A stretch of 55,592 bases of DNA from CBDCWQ01 sp965223435 (GTDB lineage Bacteria; Myxococcota; Kuafuiibacteriia; Kuafuiibacteriales; Kuafuiibacteriaceae). Below the pieces are notes generated by a model. The model worked only from the letters and a program-made list of their open reading frames with translations. It was not told where the DNA came from and did no database searches. Location: positions 1-55,592 of the forward strand of contig CBDCWQ010000003.1 of NCBI GenBank assembly GCA_965223435.1. Direction: 5' to 3'. Shown here in pieces: positions 18,084 to 26,767 of this stretch; within the stretch, counting starts at the first letter, position 1; each line of letters starts with the position of its first letter. The position numbers and the translations under genes were made by a program.

Positions 18084-18776
18084 GCGTTTCGCTAAAGATT
18101 GCTGATAACGCACTAGCCTAGTCTCGATTGCAACAAGTCCATCCGCACGCTGCATTTTGAGCGGCCAGCGTTCACCTGGCGTCAGCCATAGCGTGCGGCT
18201 TTGGTCTGCCCACGCAATGGTGAGGATGGTAGCAGGGTGCGGCTTGCCGCGAATAGGGATGAGCTTGATGTCGCGGGTGCGTTGCGGGGTGAAGATAGGG
18301 GTGATTGTTTTGAGTGCGAGGAAATCGGCCGAAGCGACCTCCGCGTGCATATCAAGGGTGACAGCATTAGCCGTAACTTGTTGCCGTGTTAGCCAACCAA
18401 GCCCAATCGTTGATGGGAAGAAAAAGGGCAGGGTTGTCACCTCTTCATCACGATAGATGCTAGCAATCTTGCGACTGTTGATAATGCCATCATCCCCAAA
18501 CAGCACATTGCCGCTCAGCGCAAAATTTTCTTTGCCGAGAAAACGGTAGGTCAGCCGTTGCGCAGTGCCATCTGCATCGAGCAGCAAATGGTACAAAAAA
18601 CTGCCGCCATCGTTAGCCCGCACATCCAAATCAACGCGCAAAATTTCTTCCCCCGTCGCTGTGCGCGTCAGCCGCCACGATTCAATCGTACCGGTCGGCT
18701 GACCATCCTTTTCATAACGCAAAACGCCGCTAGCCAGCGGCGTCTCATAAGATTTCTCGTTGATTAAAAAGCGCAT
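18072..18776 (-). CDS. Hypothetical cytosolic protein
   Basis: This 234-residue soluble protein has no signal peptide or membrane helix. It is rich in beta-strand-like stretches, with pieces such as ESWRLTRTATGEEILRVDL, FLYHLLLDADG and LWLTPGERWPLKM. It could be a beta-barrel or lipocalin-like fold, but I do not recognise the family. A phrase similar to WRLTRT occurs in the small protein at 22044 (WQLTRT), possibly by chance. It ends convergently, overlapping the antitoxin remnant by 12 bp, and has MRFLIN at ATG 18776. The YbdK-like gene lies upstream on the same strand, separated by hairpin-forming sequence. Confidence 0.6.
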   Translation of the reverse strand: MRFLINEKSYETPLASGVLRYEKDGQPTGTIESWRLTRTATGEEILRVDLDVRANDGGSFLYHLLLDADGTAQRLTYRFLGKENFALSGNVLFGDDGIINSRKIASIYRDEEVTTLPFFFPSTIGLGWLTRQQVTANAVTLDMHAEVASADFLALKTITPIFTPQRTRDIKLIPIRGKPHPATILTIAWADQSRTLWLTPGERWPLKMQRADGLVAIETRLVRYQQSLAKRSRS

Positions 18777-18786
18777 CGCATAATGT

Positions 18787-18868
18787 GGAGACGCCCGTCA
18801 AGGCGTCTAACTAGAAAAATGTTGATCAAAAATATCAATTTAGAGACGCCGCAGCGCGGACGTCTCTA
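18787..18868. terminator. Two short hairpins between YbdK-like gene and hypothetical gene
   Basis: AGACGCC-N6-GGCGTCT (18789-18808) and TAGAGACG-N12-CGTCTCTA (18841-18868) share the motif GAGACGCC/CGTCTC. The second lies 5 bp after the YbdK-like stop (minus strand). Such gagacgcc repeats are common intergenic elements in several phyla. They may end transcription, though there is no strong T-run. Confidence 0.45.
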
Positions 18869-18873
18869 CGGGG

Positions 18874-20037
18874 TCAGAATACACCGATTTCTGTCTCTGT
18901 GATTAGATGATCAACAACCGCTTTTAATGCCTCATCGCGATTGGAGTCACCACCGTTTTCCTCGTAAACGCGTAGTTGGCGGTCAGCGCTTGTCCCTTCC
19001 TTCATGATAGTGTGGACATATTCAATTTCTTTGCGACTGCCTAATTCATCAACTACGTCGTCGATAATTTCGAGCAACTCTTCGATCAGGAAGTGGAAGG
19101 GAACTTCTTCACCTCGGCCGAAATCGATCAGTGTATCCTTAACGCCAAAGCGCACGGCTCGCCACTTATTTTCCGTAATGTGCATGTTGCGGAATTGACG
19201 CCACGACATATTTTGCCGCCGCAGTTTCAGCAGCTTAGCACAAATCGCTTGGAACAAAGCCGCAATACAAACCGCCTCATCGACCTTGGTGCAAATATCG
19301 CTAATGCGAAATTCAAGCGTATCAAAAACGGGGTGCGGACGAATATCCCACCAAATTTTGGCTTGGCGGTCAGCCTTGCCAAACGAGCCAACATCAGCCA
19401 ACATATTTTGGTACGCATCATATTCAGCCCATGACAAAAAAGTATGCGGAATACCGGTGCGCGGCAACATCTCAAACACCACGCTGCGATACGATTTCAA
19501 TCCCGTTTTTTGCCCCTGCCAAAATGGCGAACTGGTCGAAAGGGCTAAAATATGAGGGATGAAATAGCGTGCTTGATTCATGATTTCAATCATCAAATCG
19601 CGATTTTCAGGATTCTCTTTGTGACCAAATCCAACGTGGACGTGGCAGCCAAAGATCAGCAACTGACGCGCAATCCCTTGCATATTGTCCAACAACTCTT
19701 TGTAACGCACACCCTCAGTGATGTTTTGCTGTTCCCAATTGGCAAATGGATGTGTCGAAGCGGCAGCAATGCGCAAATTATTGTCACGTGCCATCTTGCA
19801 CACTTCACGGCGCAGGCGTACCACCTCTGCACGTATCTCGCGCACATTGCGACAGACGTGGCTACCAACCTCAACCTGTGACTGCATAAACTCAGCTTTT
19901 AGTTCAACCGGGGTGTCGCGTTTTTCATCCTGTGACAAAAACTCTGAAATATAGGCGTGCAGGTCACGCGTTTCGGGATTGATGATTTGATACTCTTCCT
20001 CAATTCCCATCGTTAGGGGCGGTGGGGTTCCAGACAT
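18874..20037 (-). CDS. Carboxylate-amine ligase of the GCS2/YbdK family
   Basis: The 387-residue protein has hallmarks of the glutamate-cysteine ligase type 2 family: TMGIEEEYQI at the N-terminus, ELKAEFMQSQVEVGSH, and FGCHVHVGFGH in the middle. These enzymes use ATP to join a carboxylate to an amine, and YbdK itself has weak gamma-glutamylcysteine ligase activity. The true substrate here is unknown. ATG 20037 (MSGTPP) is chosen because GGAGG stands 7 bp before it; an ATG four codons upstream is the alternative. It is divergent from the ABC exporter at 20214. Confidence 0.88.
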   Translation of the reverse strand: MSGTPPPLTMGIEEEYQIINPETRDLHAYISEFLSQDEKRDTPVELKAEFMQSQVEVGSHVCRNVREIRAEVVRLRREVCKMARDNNLRIAAASTHPFANWEQQNITEGVRYKELLDNMQGIARQLLIFGCHVHVGFGHKENPENRDLMIEIMNQARYFIPHILALSTSSPFWQGQKTGLKSYRSVVFEMLPRTGIPHTFLSWAEYDAYQNMLADVGSFGKADRQAKIWWDIRPHPVFDTLEFRISDICTKVDEAVCIAALFQAICAKLLKLRRQNMSWRQFRNMHITENKWRAVRFGVKDTLIDFGRGEEVPFHFLIEELLEIIDDVVDELGSRKEIEYVHTIMKEGTSADRQLRVYEENGGDSNRDEALKAVVDHLITETEIGVF

Positions 20038-20213
20038 GGCAGCCTCCAATAAAGTATTAGGTTTTTAGATGAGAGGGGGAGATTGGTGTTCAAATTTTAA
20101 GCAGATGGTGCAAGTTTTCTCCGATAAATTCGATTATAACACGATCATTTTCACTGCCATCTGCCAATGGTTCTCTAATTGGGTACATTTTTACGCGCTG
20201 TTAGAATCCTGCC

Positions 20214-21971
20214 ATGAGCTTTGCCGAATTTACCGTTGCCAACCCGATTCAATCTGACCGCCGCACGCCGCTACGCTGGGTAACGTCCCATTTGCTGCAT
20301 AACAAACTCTTGATTGGCATGATGTTGCTGGGTGCTTTTGGCAATGCGGCGCTGGCGGCCTTTATTCCGGTATTGATTGGGCGAGCGGTCGATAGTGCGG
20401 AGGTGAACAACCTGCGTGGGATTGGAATTGCGGCGATTGGGATTGTGATTTCGCAGTGTGTGCGTGCGGTATTGCAATTCGGCCGAAATGGCTCTGCCGC
20501 CGCCATCGGTGAGCGACTCGAACGCGACACCCGCCAAGAACTTTACATCAGCTTGCTTGGCAAAAGCATGACCTTCCACTACCTCCAGCCAGTTGGCGAT
20601 ACGATGGCACGAGCCACCAATGATGTACGCGAAATGAACCTGATGGTTTATCAAGGCTTCAACCTCGTCATCGGCTCGGCAAACTTCATTTTGTTACCGC
20701 TCATCGTTGCGCCGACCTATGCCCTCCAGTTGATGCTCGCGCCGCTTTTCTTTGCTACTACTTACACGTTGGCGCTGATTCGTTACTTACGCACGCTTAA
20801 CCCAATTGCCGACGAGGTGCGTCAATCATTTGGTGATCTCAACAGCCGCTTGGCCGAGGCGATTGATGGCATTGAGACGGTCAAGGGCGCGGCGCAAGAA
20901 GAGCAAGAGGTAGCGTTGTTTCAAAACAAGGCAACCGACTATTTCAGCACAGTCGTCAAGCAGGGGCGCGTTGAGGCACGCTTTTTGCCGCTGCTGCTGT
21001 TGGGCTTAACGACGGCGCTGGCATTTACACACGCCATGTTGCTCTATCAGTATGGCGACATCGGTTTCTCGGTTGGTGATGTGATTGCCTATGTTGGGCT
21101 GATCAGTTTGTTTGGTTTCCCGACCTTCATTTCGCTGTTTGCCTATGCAGCGGTAGCGCGTGGTATGGCCGGAGCAAGACGGATTTTGGAGTTAATCAAG
21201 ACGAAGACTGAGTTAGATGAAAATGATGAGGGGTATTCGGCCGAAATCCAGGGTAACATCAATTTCACAAACGTAAGTGCTGGCTATCTTGACGATGTTG
21301 ACGTACTGCACAACATCTCATTTGAGGTCAAGCCAGGCCAAACGGTCGCCATCGTCGGGCAGACCGGCGCAGGCAAAAGTAGCCTTGTCAAGTTGCTCAA
21401 CCGTACCTACGATGTGCGTCAAGGCTCCGTCACCATCGACGGCGTTGACGTACGCGATTGGAACCTCGCTACTTTGCGCCGACAAATATCGATCATCGAA
21501 CAGGACATTTTCTTATTCTCGCGTACCATTGCAGAGAACATCGCATTTGGCAAACAAAACGCCACCCGTGAGGAGGTGATCGAAGCGGCCAAAGCTGCTC
21601 AAGCCGACGACTTTATCATGACCTTTGCCGATGGTTACGATACCGTTATCGGCGAGCGCGGCGTCACGCTTTCTGGCGGTCAGCGCCAACGGCTCGCGCT
21701 CGCTCGTGCTTTCCTGACTGAGCCGCGTATTCTCGTCCTCGATGACTCAACTAGCGCCGTTGATAGTGCCACCGAAGATAAAATCCAAAAGGCTATCGCT
21801 CGCGCTGCCGAGCGTCAAACAACCTTCTTAATCACTCATCGCCTCTCACAAATCCGCTGGGCAGATGTTGTTGTGCTGCTGCGCAAAGGCGAAGTCGTCG
21901 CCGTTGGCAATCATGACAGCCTGATGGGAGGCTACGCGGCGTATCGGCAGATTTTTGAGCAGTATGGGTAG
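20214..21971 (+). CDS. ABC exporter, fused permease and ATPase (MsbA-like half-transporter)
   Basis: The 585-residue protein joins a six-helix membrane domain (residues ~30-320) to an ATPase domain (~345-585). Walker A is GQTGAGKSSL, the signature is LSGGQRQRLALARA, Walker B is ILVLDDSTSAVD and the H-loop is THRL. It should work as a homodimer or with another half-transporter to export lipid, peptide or drug. The coupling region GDTMARATNDVREMN is typical of type IV exporters. ATG 20214 has a poor ribosome binding site, but family alignment supports a start nearby. It stands alone, divergent from YbdK-like gene. The substrate cannot be deduced. Confidence 0.93.
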   Translation: MSFAEFTVANPIQSDRRTPLRWVTSHLLHNKLLIGMMLLGAFGNAALAAFIPVLIGRAVDSAEVNNLRGIGIAAIGIVISQCVRAVLQFGRNGSAAAIGERLERDTRQELYISLLGKSMTFHYLQPVGDTMARATNDVREMNLMVYQGFNLVIGSANFILLPLIVAPTYALQLMLAPLFFATTYTLALIRYLRTLNPIADEVRQSFGDLNSRLAEAIDGIETVKGAAQEEQEVALFQNKATDYFSTVVKQGRVEARFLPLLLLGLTTALAFTHAMLLYQYGDIGFSVGDVIAYVGLISLFGFPTFISLFAYAAVARGMAGARRILELIKTKTELDENDEGYSAEIQGNINFTNVSAGYLDDVDVLHNISFEVKPGQTVAIVGQTGAGKSSLVKLLNRTYDVRQGSVTIDGVDVRDWNLATLRRQISIIEQDIFLFSRTIAENIAFGKQNATREEVIEAAKAAQADDFIMTFADGYDTVIGERGVTLSGGQRQRLALARAFLTEPRILVLDDSTSAVDSATEDKIQKAIARAAERQTTFLITHRLSQIRWADVVVLLRKGEVVAVGNHDSLMGGYAAYRQIFEQYG

Positions 21972-22043
21972 GGAAGAGACGATGGACGACAGACCATAGA
22001 CGACGGACGGAAACAGATATGCTTTCCTAGCCCCAAATGAACT

Positions 22044-22271
22044 ATGCAAAAAAGTCGCAAACCCCTCGTAAACTGGTGTCGCTGGAACAGCGCATCGCTA
22101 CGGCTGGCTGGCCATGATGAGCAAGCGGTATGGGGCGAATTGGCCTACGCCAATGACCAGGCCGAGCCGTTCCGTTTTAACATGCACACATGGCAATTGA
22201 CCCGCACCACCACCACTGGCGACGTTACTGAGACCCTCGATGAAACGGGTATCGCCCACCAATCAAAATAA
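22044..22271 (+). CDS. Small hypothetical protein
   Basis: An open frame of 75 residues starts at ATG 22044 and includes VNWCRWNSASLRLAGHDE and NMHTWQLTRTTTTGDVTETL. It is soluble, with a protein-like composition in the middle. I do not recognise it. There is no clear ribosome binding site, and a degenerate repeat (gacgatggacgacagacc) lies just upstream, so coding status is uncertain. Confidence 0.35.
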   Translation: MQKSRKPLVNWCRWNSASLRLAGHDEQAVWGELAYANDQAEPFRFNMHTWQLTRTTTTGDVTETLDETGIAHQSK

Positions 22272-22364
22272 TCGCTTCTTCATCCCTCTTTTCCTCTCTC
22301 CCAAGAAACGAGCTTCCGAGTATTCTTATCACAATAGACTGCACAAATCTGCACATACTCGCAC

Positions 22365-22395
22365 TTGACAAACATCGGTGGGGGGGGGGTAGAGT
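22365..22395 (+). promoter_or_regulatory. Promoter with a ten-G tract in the spacer
   Basis: TTGACA (22365-22370) and TAGAGT (22390-22395) are 19 bp apart, and the 3' part of the spacer is a run of ten G (22380-22389). Slippage in such a tract would change the -35/-10 distance. It lies 65 bp upstream of the secreted-protein fragment at 22461. Confidence 0.5.
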
Positions 22396-22460
22396 GTCTT
22401 TAGTTTAGTGTGCGTAATTGGGAAGGCCAGCAAAATGGTAAACCGCCCCAGGAGAAAGGA

Positions 22461-22583
22461 ATGAAATCAGTTTCGCGTTTTTCACATTATGTTTCCAATG
22501 CCTACTCTGTGATCCTTCTTTTAATACTTCTCATTTTGATTTTGGCGTTTGGTAATGTTAACCCAAGTTGCCACCTTAGATAG
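22461..22583 (+). pseudogene. Start of a secreted/membrane protein gene cut off by IS982
   Basis: AGGAGAAAGGA precedes ATG 22461. The frame reads MKSVSRFSHYVSNAYS followed by a hydrophobic helix (VILLLILLILILAF) and then runs into the left end of the IS982-family element at about 22558, stopping at 22583. Good translation signals but only 32 native codons indicate that the insertion removed or displaced the rest. No continuation is seen to the right of the element. Confidence 0.6.
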
Positions 22584-23464
22584 TCCATGAGATTCTCTGG
22601 GTTACCACAACCCAACAGAGAAAACCTCATGGACGACCAAATCGTAGCAATCTTTACCTTAACAAGCGATTTTCTACTCGCAATGCATCACTATGAAGAC
22701 CCGCAATGTCGCATGAGTGATGCCGAAGTTATGACAACAGCCATCGTGGCTGCTCTCTACTTTGGTGGCAACTTTGAACTGGCTCGTAGCTTGCTCAAGC
22801 AGCGACACTACATGCCCTGTATGCTCAGCCGTAGCCGCTTGAATCGTCGCCTTCATCGCGTGCGGTCAAAGTTTCTTTGCTTGTTCGGCTTGTTAGCTGA
22901 ACAATGGAAAGCACTCAATACAAGCAGTATTTACAGTATCGACTCCTTTCCAGTTGCTGTCTGCGACAACTATCGCATCGGACGCAACAAGCTGTATGGT
23001 GATGAAGCGTATCGTGGCTTCATTCCAAGTAAAAAGCGTTATTTCTATGGTCTCAAAGTCCACATTTTGGTCACCCAGACGGGTGAACCAGTTGAGTTCT
23101 TTTTGACACCCGGTAGCTTTGCTGATGTTTCAGCTACAGTCCTTTATGATTTTGACCTGCCCAATGGCTCGGTCATCTATGGTGACAAAGCGTACAACCT
23201 GTACTGGTGGGAAGATTTGATGGCTGACGCCGAGCTTAAGTTGCTACCAATTCGCAAAAGTAACTCCAAGCGACCCTTGCCAGCTTGGATGTTGTACTGG
23301 CAGCATGTTGACCGCAAGATGGTTGAGACAACTGCTAGTTTAGTCAATCGTAAATTACCCAAGAGCATTCATGCTGTAACCGCTGCCGGGTTTGAGTTGA
23401 AAGTTGTTTTATTCATCCTTGCCACCAGCATTGATAGGACTCTTTAGGTAGCAACTTGAGTTAA
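22558..23464 (+). mobile_element. IS982-family insertion sequence
   Basis: A 907-bp element bounded by imperfect inverted repeats (left TTAACCCAAGTTGCCACCTT, right reverse complement TTAACTCAAGTTGCTACCTA) with one intact transposase gene. It separates the secreted-protein fragment on the left from a C-truncated ATPase gene on the right, whose stop codon lies in the right end of the element. I see no clear target duplication, which fits deletion of flanking DNA. The element lacks the TCGGCCGA palindrome. Confidence 0.8.
22629..23447 (+). CDS. IS982-family transposase
   Basis: The transposase from ATG 22629 (MDDQIVAIFTLTSD) has 272 residues; an ATG at 22587 would add 14. It shows the IS982 pattern: RMSDAEVMTTAIVAALYFGG at the N-terminus, then SRLNRRLHRV. 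The DDE-type segments are YSIDSFPVAVCDN and LPNGSVIYGDKAYN. The frame is intact, so the element may still be active. Confidence 0.88.
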   Translation: MDDQIVAIFTLTSDFLLAMHHYEDPQCRMSDAEVMTTAIVAALYFGGNFELARSLLKQRHYMPCMLSRSRLNRRLHRVRSKFLCLFGLLAEQWKALNTSSIYSIDSFPVAVCDNYRIGRNKLYGDEAYRGFIPSKKRYFYGLKVHILVTQTGEPVEFFLTPGSFADVSATVLYDFDLPNGSVIYGDKAYNLYWWEDLMADAELKLLPIRKSNSKRPLPAWMLYWQHVDRKMVETTASLVNRKLPKSIHAVTAAGFELKVVLFILATSIDRTL

Positions 23465-24361
23465 ATTATAGTAATCATTGTCTAAGCACCCTCGTTCACC
23501 TTGCCACAATTGATTGCAACGCACCCCCCGCGTGAGAATGTAAACTAGGAAGGCGATCAAATCTCGCACGGTTGCTCTATGCCCACGTTGTGCGATCAGG
23601 TGGAATATTGCTAACAGATGTTGACGAACCTCTTCGGTTCGTAGTGCGTTAACGTTGTACTGAATGGGGCAACGAGTGCAATCGGGGGGAAGATCATTCT
23701 CGGAGCAAGTCATCGTGCTTGCAATGGCTGTCAGCTTTTCAAGCAATGGAATCATAAACTCTTCGCTATCAGTCAATATCGCACGATAACTTAAATTGAT
23801 TATCATCAGCGCATTTGCATCCAGTTCATAGTCTCGGGAGAATTCTTGCTGACCATTCCTAAACTCAACTATCTGTTCGTTGCTGTAGTAAACAAAGCTG
23901 TTAACTTCAGATTTTGCAAGTTCGTCAACCCCTGCAGGGAATATCAATTTATGCAACGTGCCTAATTCTGAGTCATTCTTCGCTGCTCGTGCTAACTGCC
24001 TCAACGGCGCATGATTTACAGCCAGCAGAGATGGAATTCCCTTGTTTCTGGCGATCTTCCAGTTTGACAACACCTCATCCGCTGTTTTTTCACTCGCATC
24101 TTGTTCAATTTGAGGCTTCGCACTTGCGTTTTCAAAGATGCTTGTAATCTGGCGTAACAAATGCGTTTTTCCGTCACCAGGGCTTCCTGTCAGGATCACA
24201 TCTTTGCCATCACGTAGCCAGTCGGCAATTTTCGACTCAAGTTCTGTAGTAACATGAATCTGCTGACGATGTTCATTTGTTATCTTTTCCGCGACTCCGC
24301 TATGACCGTTGTACAAATCAAGAAAAAATTCTTCAAGGCTTACTGGCGTTTGACTGGTCAC
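23444..24361 (-). pseudogene. P-loop ATPase truncated at its C-terminus by IS982
   Basis: The frame starts MTSQTPVSLEEFFLDLYNG and has a Walker A motif LTGSPGDGKTHLL near residue 55. A cysteine pair stands in PPDCTRCPIQYN (~residue 235), then the C-terminal HRATVRDLIAFLVYIL. The last residues (TQVAT) and the stop are encoded by the IS982 right end, so native coding stops at 23465. It overlaps the end of the upstream gene by 29 bp, indicating translational coupling in a former operon. The combination ATPase plus helper protein on an IS-rich patch recalls phage-defence modules, but I cannot assign a named system. Confidence 0.7.
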
Positions 24362-25086
24362 TCATACCCTCCTTTTCAAACTCAATTTGTGAGAGTAACA
24401 AATCTTTCTTTTTGAATGATTTAACCTTTTCTAGTTGATCGAAACCCTTATTGGTAATTCTATTTGACAGCCAGCGACTCCGCCAAAATTCGCAGATAGC
24501 TTCCATAGCTGTTTCCCTTTGGCAAGCGTTTTCAGTAGGAAAGTAATAATGGGGTTCTGCAGTTTCACCACGCAGGTAGGCATAGGTGTTTGAGCAAAGT
24601 GGAAGACCGTAAACGATTCTCTTGGAGCGATGTTTGGTAAAGCTGGAGACGTTGGCAATGCCGACCGCAGCCAGTCCGGCACTAACGCGGCGCAACTTAG
24701 GGTTAACACCTTCGCCAAAGCGATTGTTGATCAGGCGCGCAGCGTTAGTATGTGCCAGCAAGGCGTTGAGGTGGGTGCGGGTATCGGCCGAAAAATGTAC
24801 CGATCCATACCCCTTCGTCAACCCGAAATCTTCCAGTCGAACTTTATCTCCAGTGGGTGTTGGAATGCGAATGCGATTGTACTGGCTACTACGGGCAAAT
24901 ACGCTGGTCGTTCCTAAGAAAACAAGCTGCGGGTCACGTACAATCGCATCACCTTTCAATTTTGATGCAATGTCGCTTGCATAATGTTGGTACTTTTCTG
25001 AATACTCATGCACCACCTGTGGCCCTGCCAATAACATTGCTACCAGCTTACCACCTAACAAAGTGTTGTAGGTTCTAGTGACATTT

Positions 25087-25542
25087 CTATCTGAGCCATA
25101 TTAGAGTCGAGGCAAAGCTCAACATTGATAAGTAGCGGCTCGCATACTTTTCATATCTTGAAAATAACGCTCGGTAATGCTTGATTTTATTAAAGAAGCA
25201 CTCGACCAGATGGCGACCCTTGTAGGTATGCCAATCCGTCTCCCGCTGAACGAGGCGATTGCTTTTAGATGGAATAACCGCTTCCGCATCATTGGCGGCG
25301 ATATAGTCAAGAATCGCATCGGCATCATACCCTCGGTCAGCCATTACACCCGTAAAATCGAACCCTGCAAGCAAAGCAAGCGCTTGTGGGGCGTCACCAT
25401 ACTGACCAGGGGTTAACAAAAAACGTAATGGATTGCCCAACGCATCGACTGTTGCATGAATTTTTGTGCTAAATCCGCCTACGCTTTTGCCGAGTGCTTG
25501 TGTTTGCTGACCACCGTTTTTTTCGCTGCACCTGCCGCACAA
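25087..25542 (-). CDS. IS5-family transposase, orfB
   Basis: This frame carries the C-terminal catalytic half: LGKSVGGFSTKIHATVDALG, then GVMADRGYDADAILDYI (second acid) and CFFNKIKHYRALFSRYEK (with the C-terminal acid region in HLVECFFNKIK). It overlaps orfA by 64 bp in the -1 frame. At the seven-A run the two frames line up as AAKK/KNGGQQTQALGK, so a single frameshifted product is expected. The stop is near the left end of the element. Confidence 0.85.
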   Translation of the reverse strand: MCGRCSEKNGGQQTQALGKSVGGFSTKIHATVDALGNPLRFLLTPGQYGDAPQALALLAGFDFTGVMADRGYDADAILDYIAANDAEAVIPSKSNRLVQRETDWHTYKGRHLVECFFNKIKHYRALFSRYEKYASRYLSMLSFASTLIWLR

Positions 25543-25868
25543 GGATGCGCACGAACGACTGTGCTATCCAGCAACAACCACTCCATGTCTGGGTCTTCAA
25601 TGCAAGCTTGGTGTAGGTTTTCCCAAATGCCAAGGTCAGACCAACGGGCGCAACGCTTAAAGATTGAGTTGTGCTTGCCAAATGTTTCTGGCAAATCTTC
25701 CCACGGTGCGCCTGTTCGCATCCGCCAATGGACTGCTTCGACAAATTGGCGTGTTTTGGCTTCGTTACCAACATATGTGTTTGGTGTCAGCTTCAAGCAA
25801 GTGTAAATCTTGCTCCAGAGTGAGTCGTTAAGTTGATGTCTTGTCATCGGCAAAATTCTATTCATCAA
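25479..25868 (-). CDS. IS5-family transposase, orfA
   Basis: This 129-residue N-terminal half of the transposase has the DUF4096-like pattern DSLWSKIYTCLK and FVEAVHWRMRTGAPWEDLPE, then the first DDE acid in WLLLDSTVVRAHP. It ends shortly after AAKKTVVSK, coded over a run of seven A (25517-25523 on this strand), which is the likely -1 slippage site for making the fused OrfAB transposase. Confidence 0.85.
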   Translation of the reverse strand: MMNRILPMTRHQLNDSLWSKIYTCLKLTPNTYVGNEAKTRQFVEAVHWRMRTGAPWEDLPETFGKHNSIFKRCARWSDLGIWENLHQACIEDPDMEWLLLDSTVVRAHPCAAGAAKKTVVSKHKHSAKA

Positions 25869-26057
25869 TGTCAGATTAACATTGGTCTAACATAAATGTC
25901 AGTACAACCTAAGGCGCAACAGCCCCACATATGATGATGTCCATCATGTTAATGCCAACCTTGCGCTTCTTATTGGCTCGAATCAGGGTGCGAATAGTGC
26001 GGTTGCCTTCGGTTGATTGCCACCATGTTCTTAAGTCGGTTGCTTCATCTAGCATAA

Positions 26058-26330
26058 GTTGTCGAGTTTTCAGACACGGAATTGATCGGCCTATTTGTCG
26101 ATCCAGCTTATCAAGGCAACGGCTGTGGTGCTGCACTCCTGCAATTTGCGGTTGAAAGGATGCTGATTCGCCCAGCATTTCTCAAAGCGACGCTCAATGC
26201 TGTGACATTTTATGAAGCGCATGGCTGGGTTAAAGGCGCGACAGAGTTAGTTCGCCGACACGACCATGACATTTATGTTGTTCACATGGAGCTTAGGGGT
26301 AGGGAAATCGGCCGAAATCACGCATCCTAA
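26058..26330 (+). pseudogene. C-terminal fragment of a GNAT acetyltransferase
   Basis: The frame reads VVEFSDTELIGLFVDPAYQG and then NGCGAALLQFAVERM, the acetyl-CoA binding loop of GNAT enzymes. It ends with FYEAHGWVKGATELVRRH. The first ~60 residues of the fold are missing: a stop precedes it directly at 26055-26057, and the sequence to the left belongs to the antisense split gene. Only TTG 26082 could start it. It overlaps the cupin gene end by 4 bp. Confidence 0.7.
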
Positions 26331-26767
26331 TTTGGCTCATCAATTTCCTTTGCAGGATTATCAGCAAACCACTGCACTATCGACGGCATATTTTGCTCAA
26401 AATCACCCGGTATCGAAAAGTTGAGAAACCCCGCCCGCTCATCGCTGCGATTCTCAAAATTATGCGTGGTGCCACCGGGGACTAAGATAAATGCTCCCTG
26501 CGGCGCATCAATCCAATCTGTATCGACTAAGATGCTCAGTTGACCCGCTATCACATAAAAGATGTCATCTTCTGGATGTGAATGTGCGCCAGGCCCAGAA
26601 GTAAGCGGCTCCAGCCACCATTCCGAAATCGAATAAGCTCCCTGTGTTTCTGCGCCATCTGCTTTGAAGATGGCGTTGAGCCGTCCCATCGAATAGGTAC
26701 GGCCCTCACCGGGCATCAAAACGATGCTTGACCGCTTATCTCTTGAATCGTTCATTGGCTTACTCAT
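26327..26767 (-). CDS. Cupin-domain protein
   Basis: A 146-residue single-domain cupin. The first metal motif is GAHSHPEDDIFYVIAGQ (His, His, Glu/Asp positions) and the second is GTTHNFENRSD. Cupins of this size may be dioxygenases, isomerases or small-molecule binders; the substrate is unknown. The start at 26767 overlaps the stop of the VOC gene by 8 bp, so it is the last gene of the ArsR-AHSA1-VOC-cupin operon. A second ATG four codons later is possible. Confidence 0.85.
   Translation of the reverse strand: MSKPMNDSRDKRSSIVLMPGEGRTYSMGRLNAIFKADGAETQGAYSISEWWLEPLTSGPGAHSHPEDDIFYVIAGQLSILVDTDWIDAPQGAFILVPGGTTHNFENRSDERAGFLNFSIPGDFEQNMPSIVQWFADNPAKEIDEPN

Larger units (their letters stand above)
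25071..25909 (-). mobile_element. IS5-family (IS427-like) insertion sequence with TA target duplication
   Basis: The 839-bp element starts GGTTCTAGTGACATTTCT on the plus strand and ends with the inverse of GGTTGTACTGACATTTAT (16 of 18 matches). TA stands directly outside both ends (25069-25070 and 25910-25911). It carries two overlapping minus-strand frames (orfA, orfB). Precise borders and a good inverted repeat indicate a fairly recent insertion. Confidence 0.88.
24333..26066 (-). pseudogene. Gene of unknown function split by an IS5-family element (perhaps DUF4338/DruA-related)
   Basis: The upstream piece (minus strand, about 26066 to 25912) reads DEATDLRTWWQSTEGNRTIR and INMMDIIICGAVAP. 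The downstream piece (25068 to 24333) continues YNTLLGGKLVAMLLAGPQVV, then LVFLGTTSVFARSSQYNRIR, FGLTKGYGSVHFS, INNRFGEGVNPKLRRV and HRSKRIVYGLPL. Removing the element with one TA restores one frame exactly through AVAP-YNTLL. The first codons are lost where an acetyltransferase remnant begins (about 26058-26075). Motifs faintly recall DUF4338 proteins such as DruA of Druantia, but I give that low weight. The 3' end overlaps the ATPase gene by 29 bp. Confidence 0.65.

Noticed and set aside
25509..25530. Frameshift in the IS5-family transposase as a sign of decay
   Set aside because: The overlap at a seven-A run is the normal programmed slippage layout for two-frame IS5-family elements.
24333..26066. 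Firm assignment of the split gene to Druantia DruA
   Set aside because: The resemblance rests on memory of loose motifs, and no Druantia helicase gene is present nearby.
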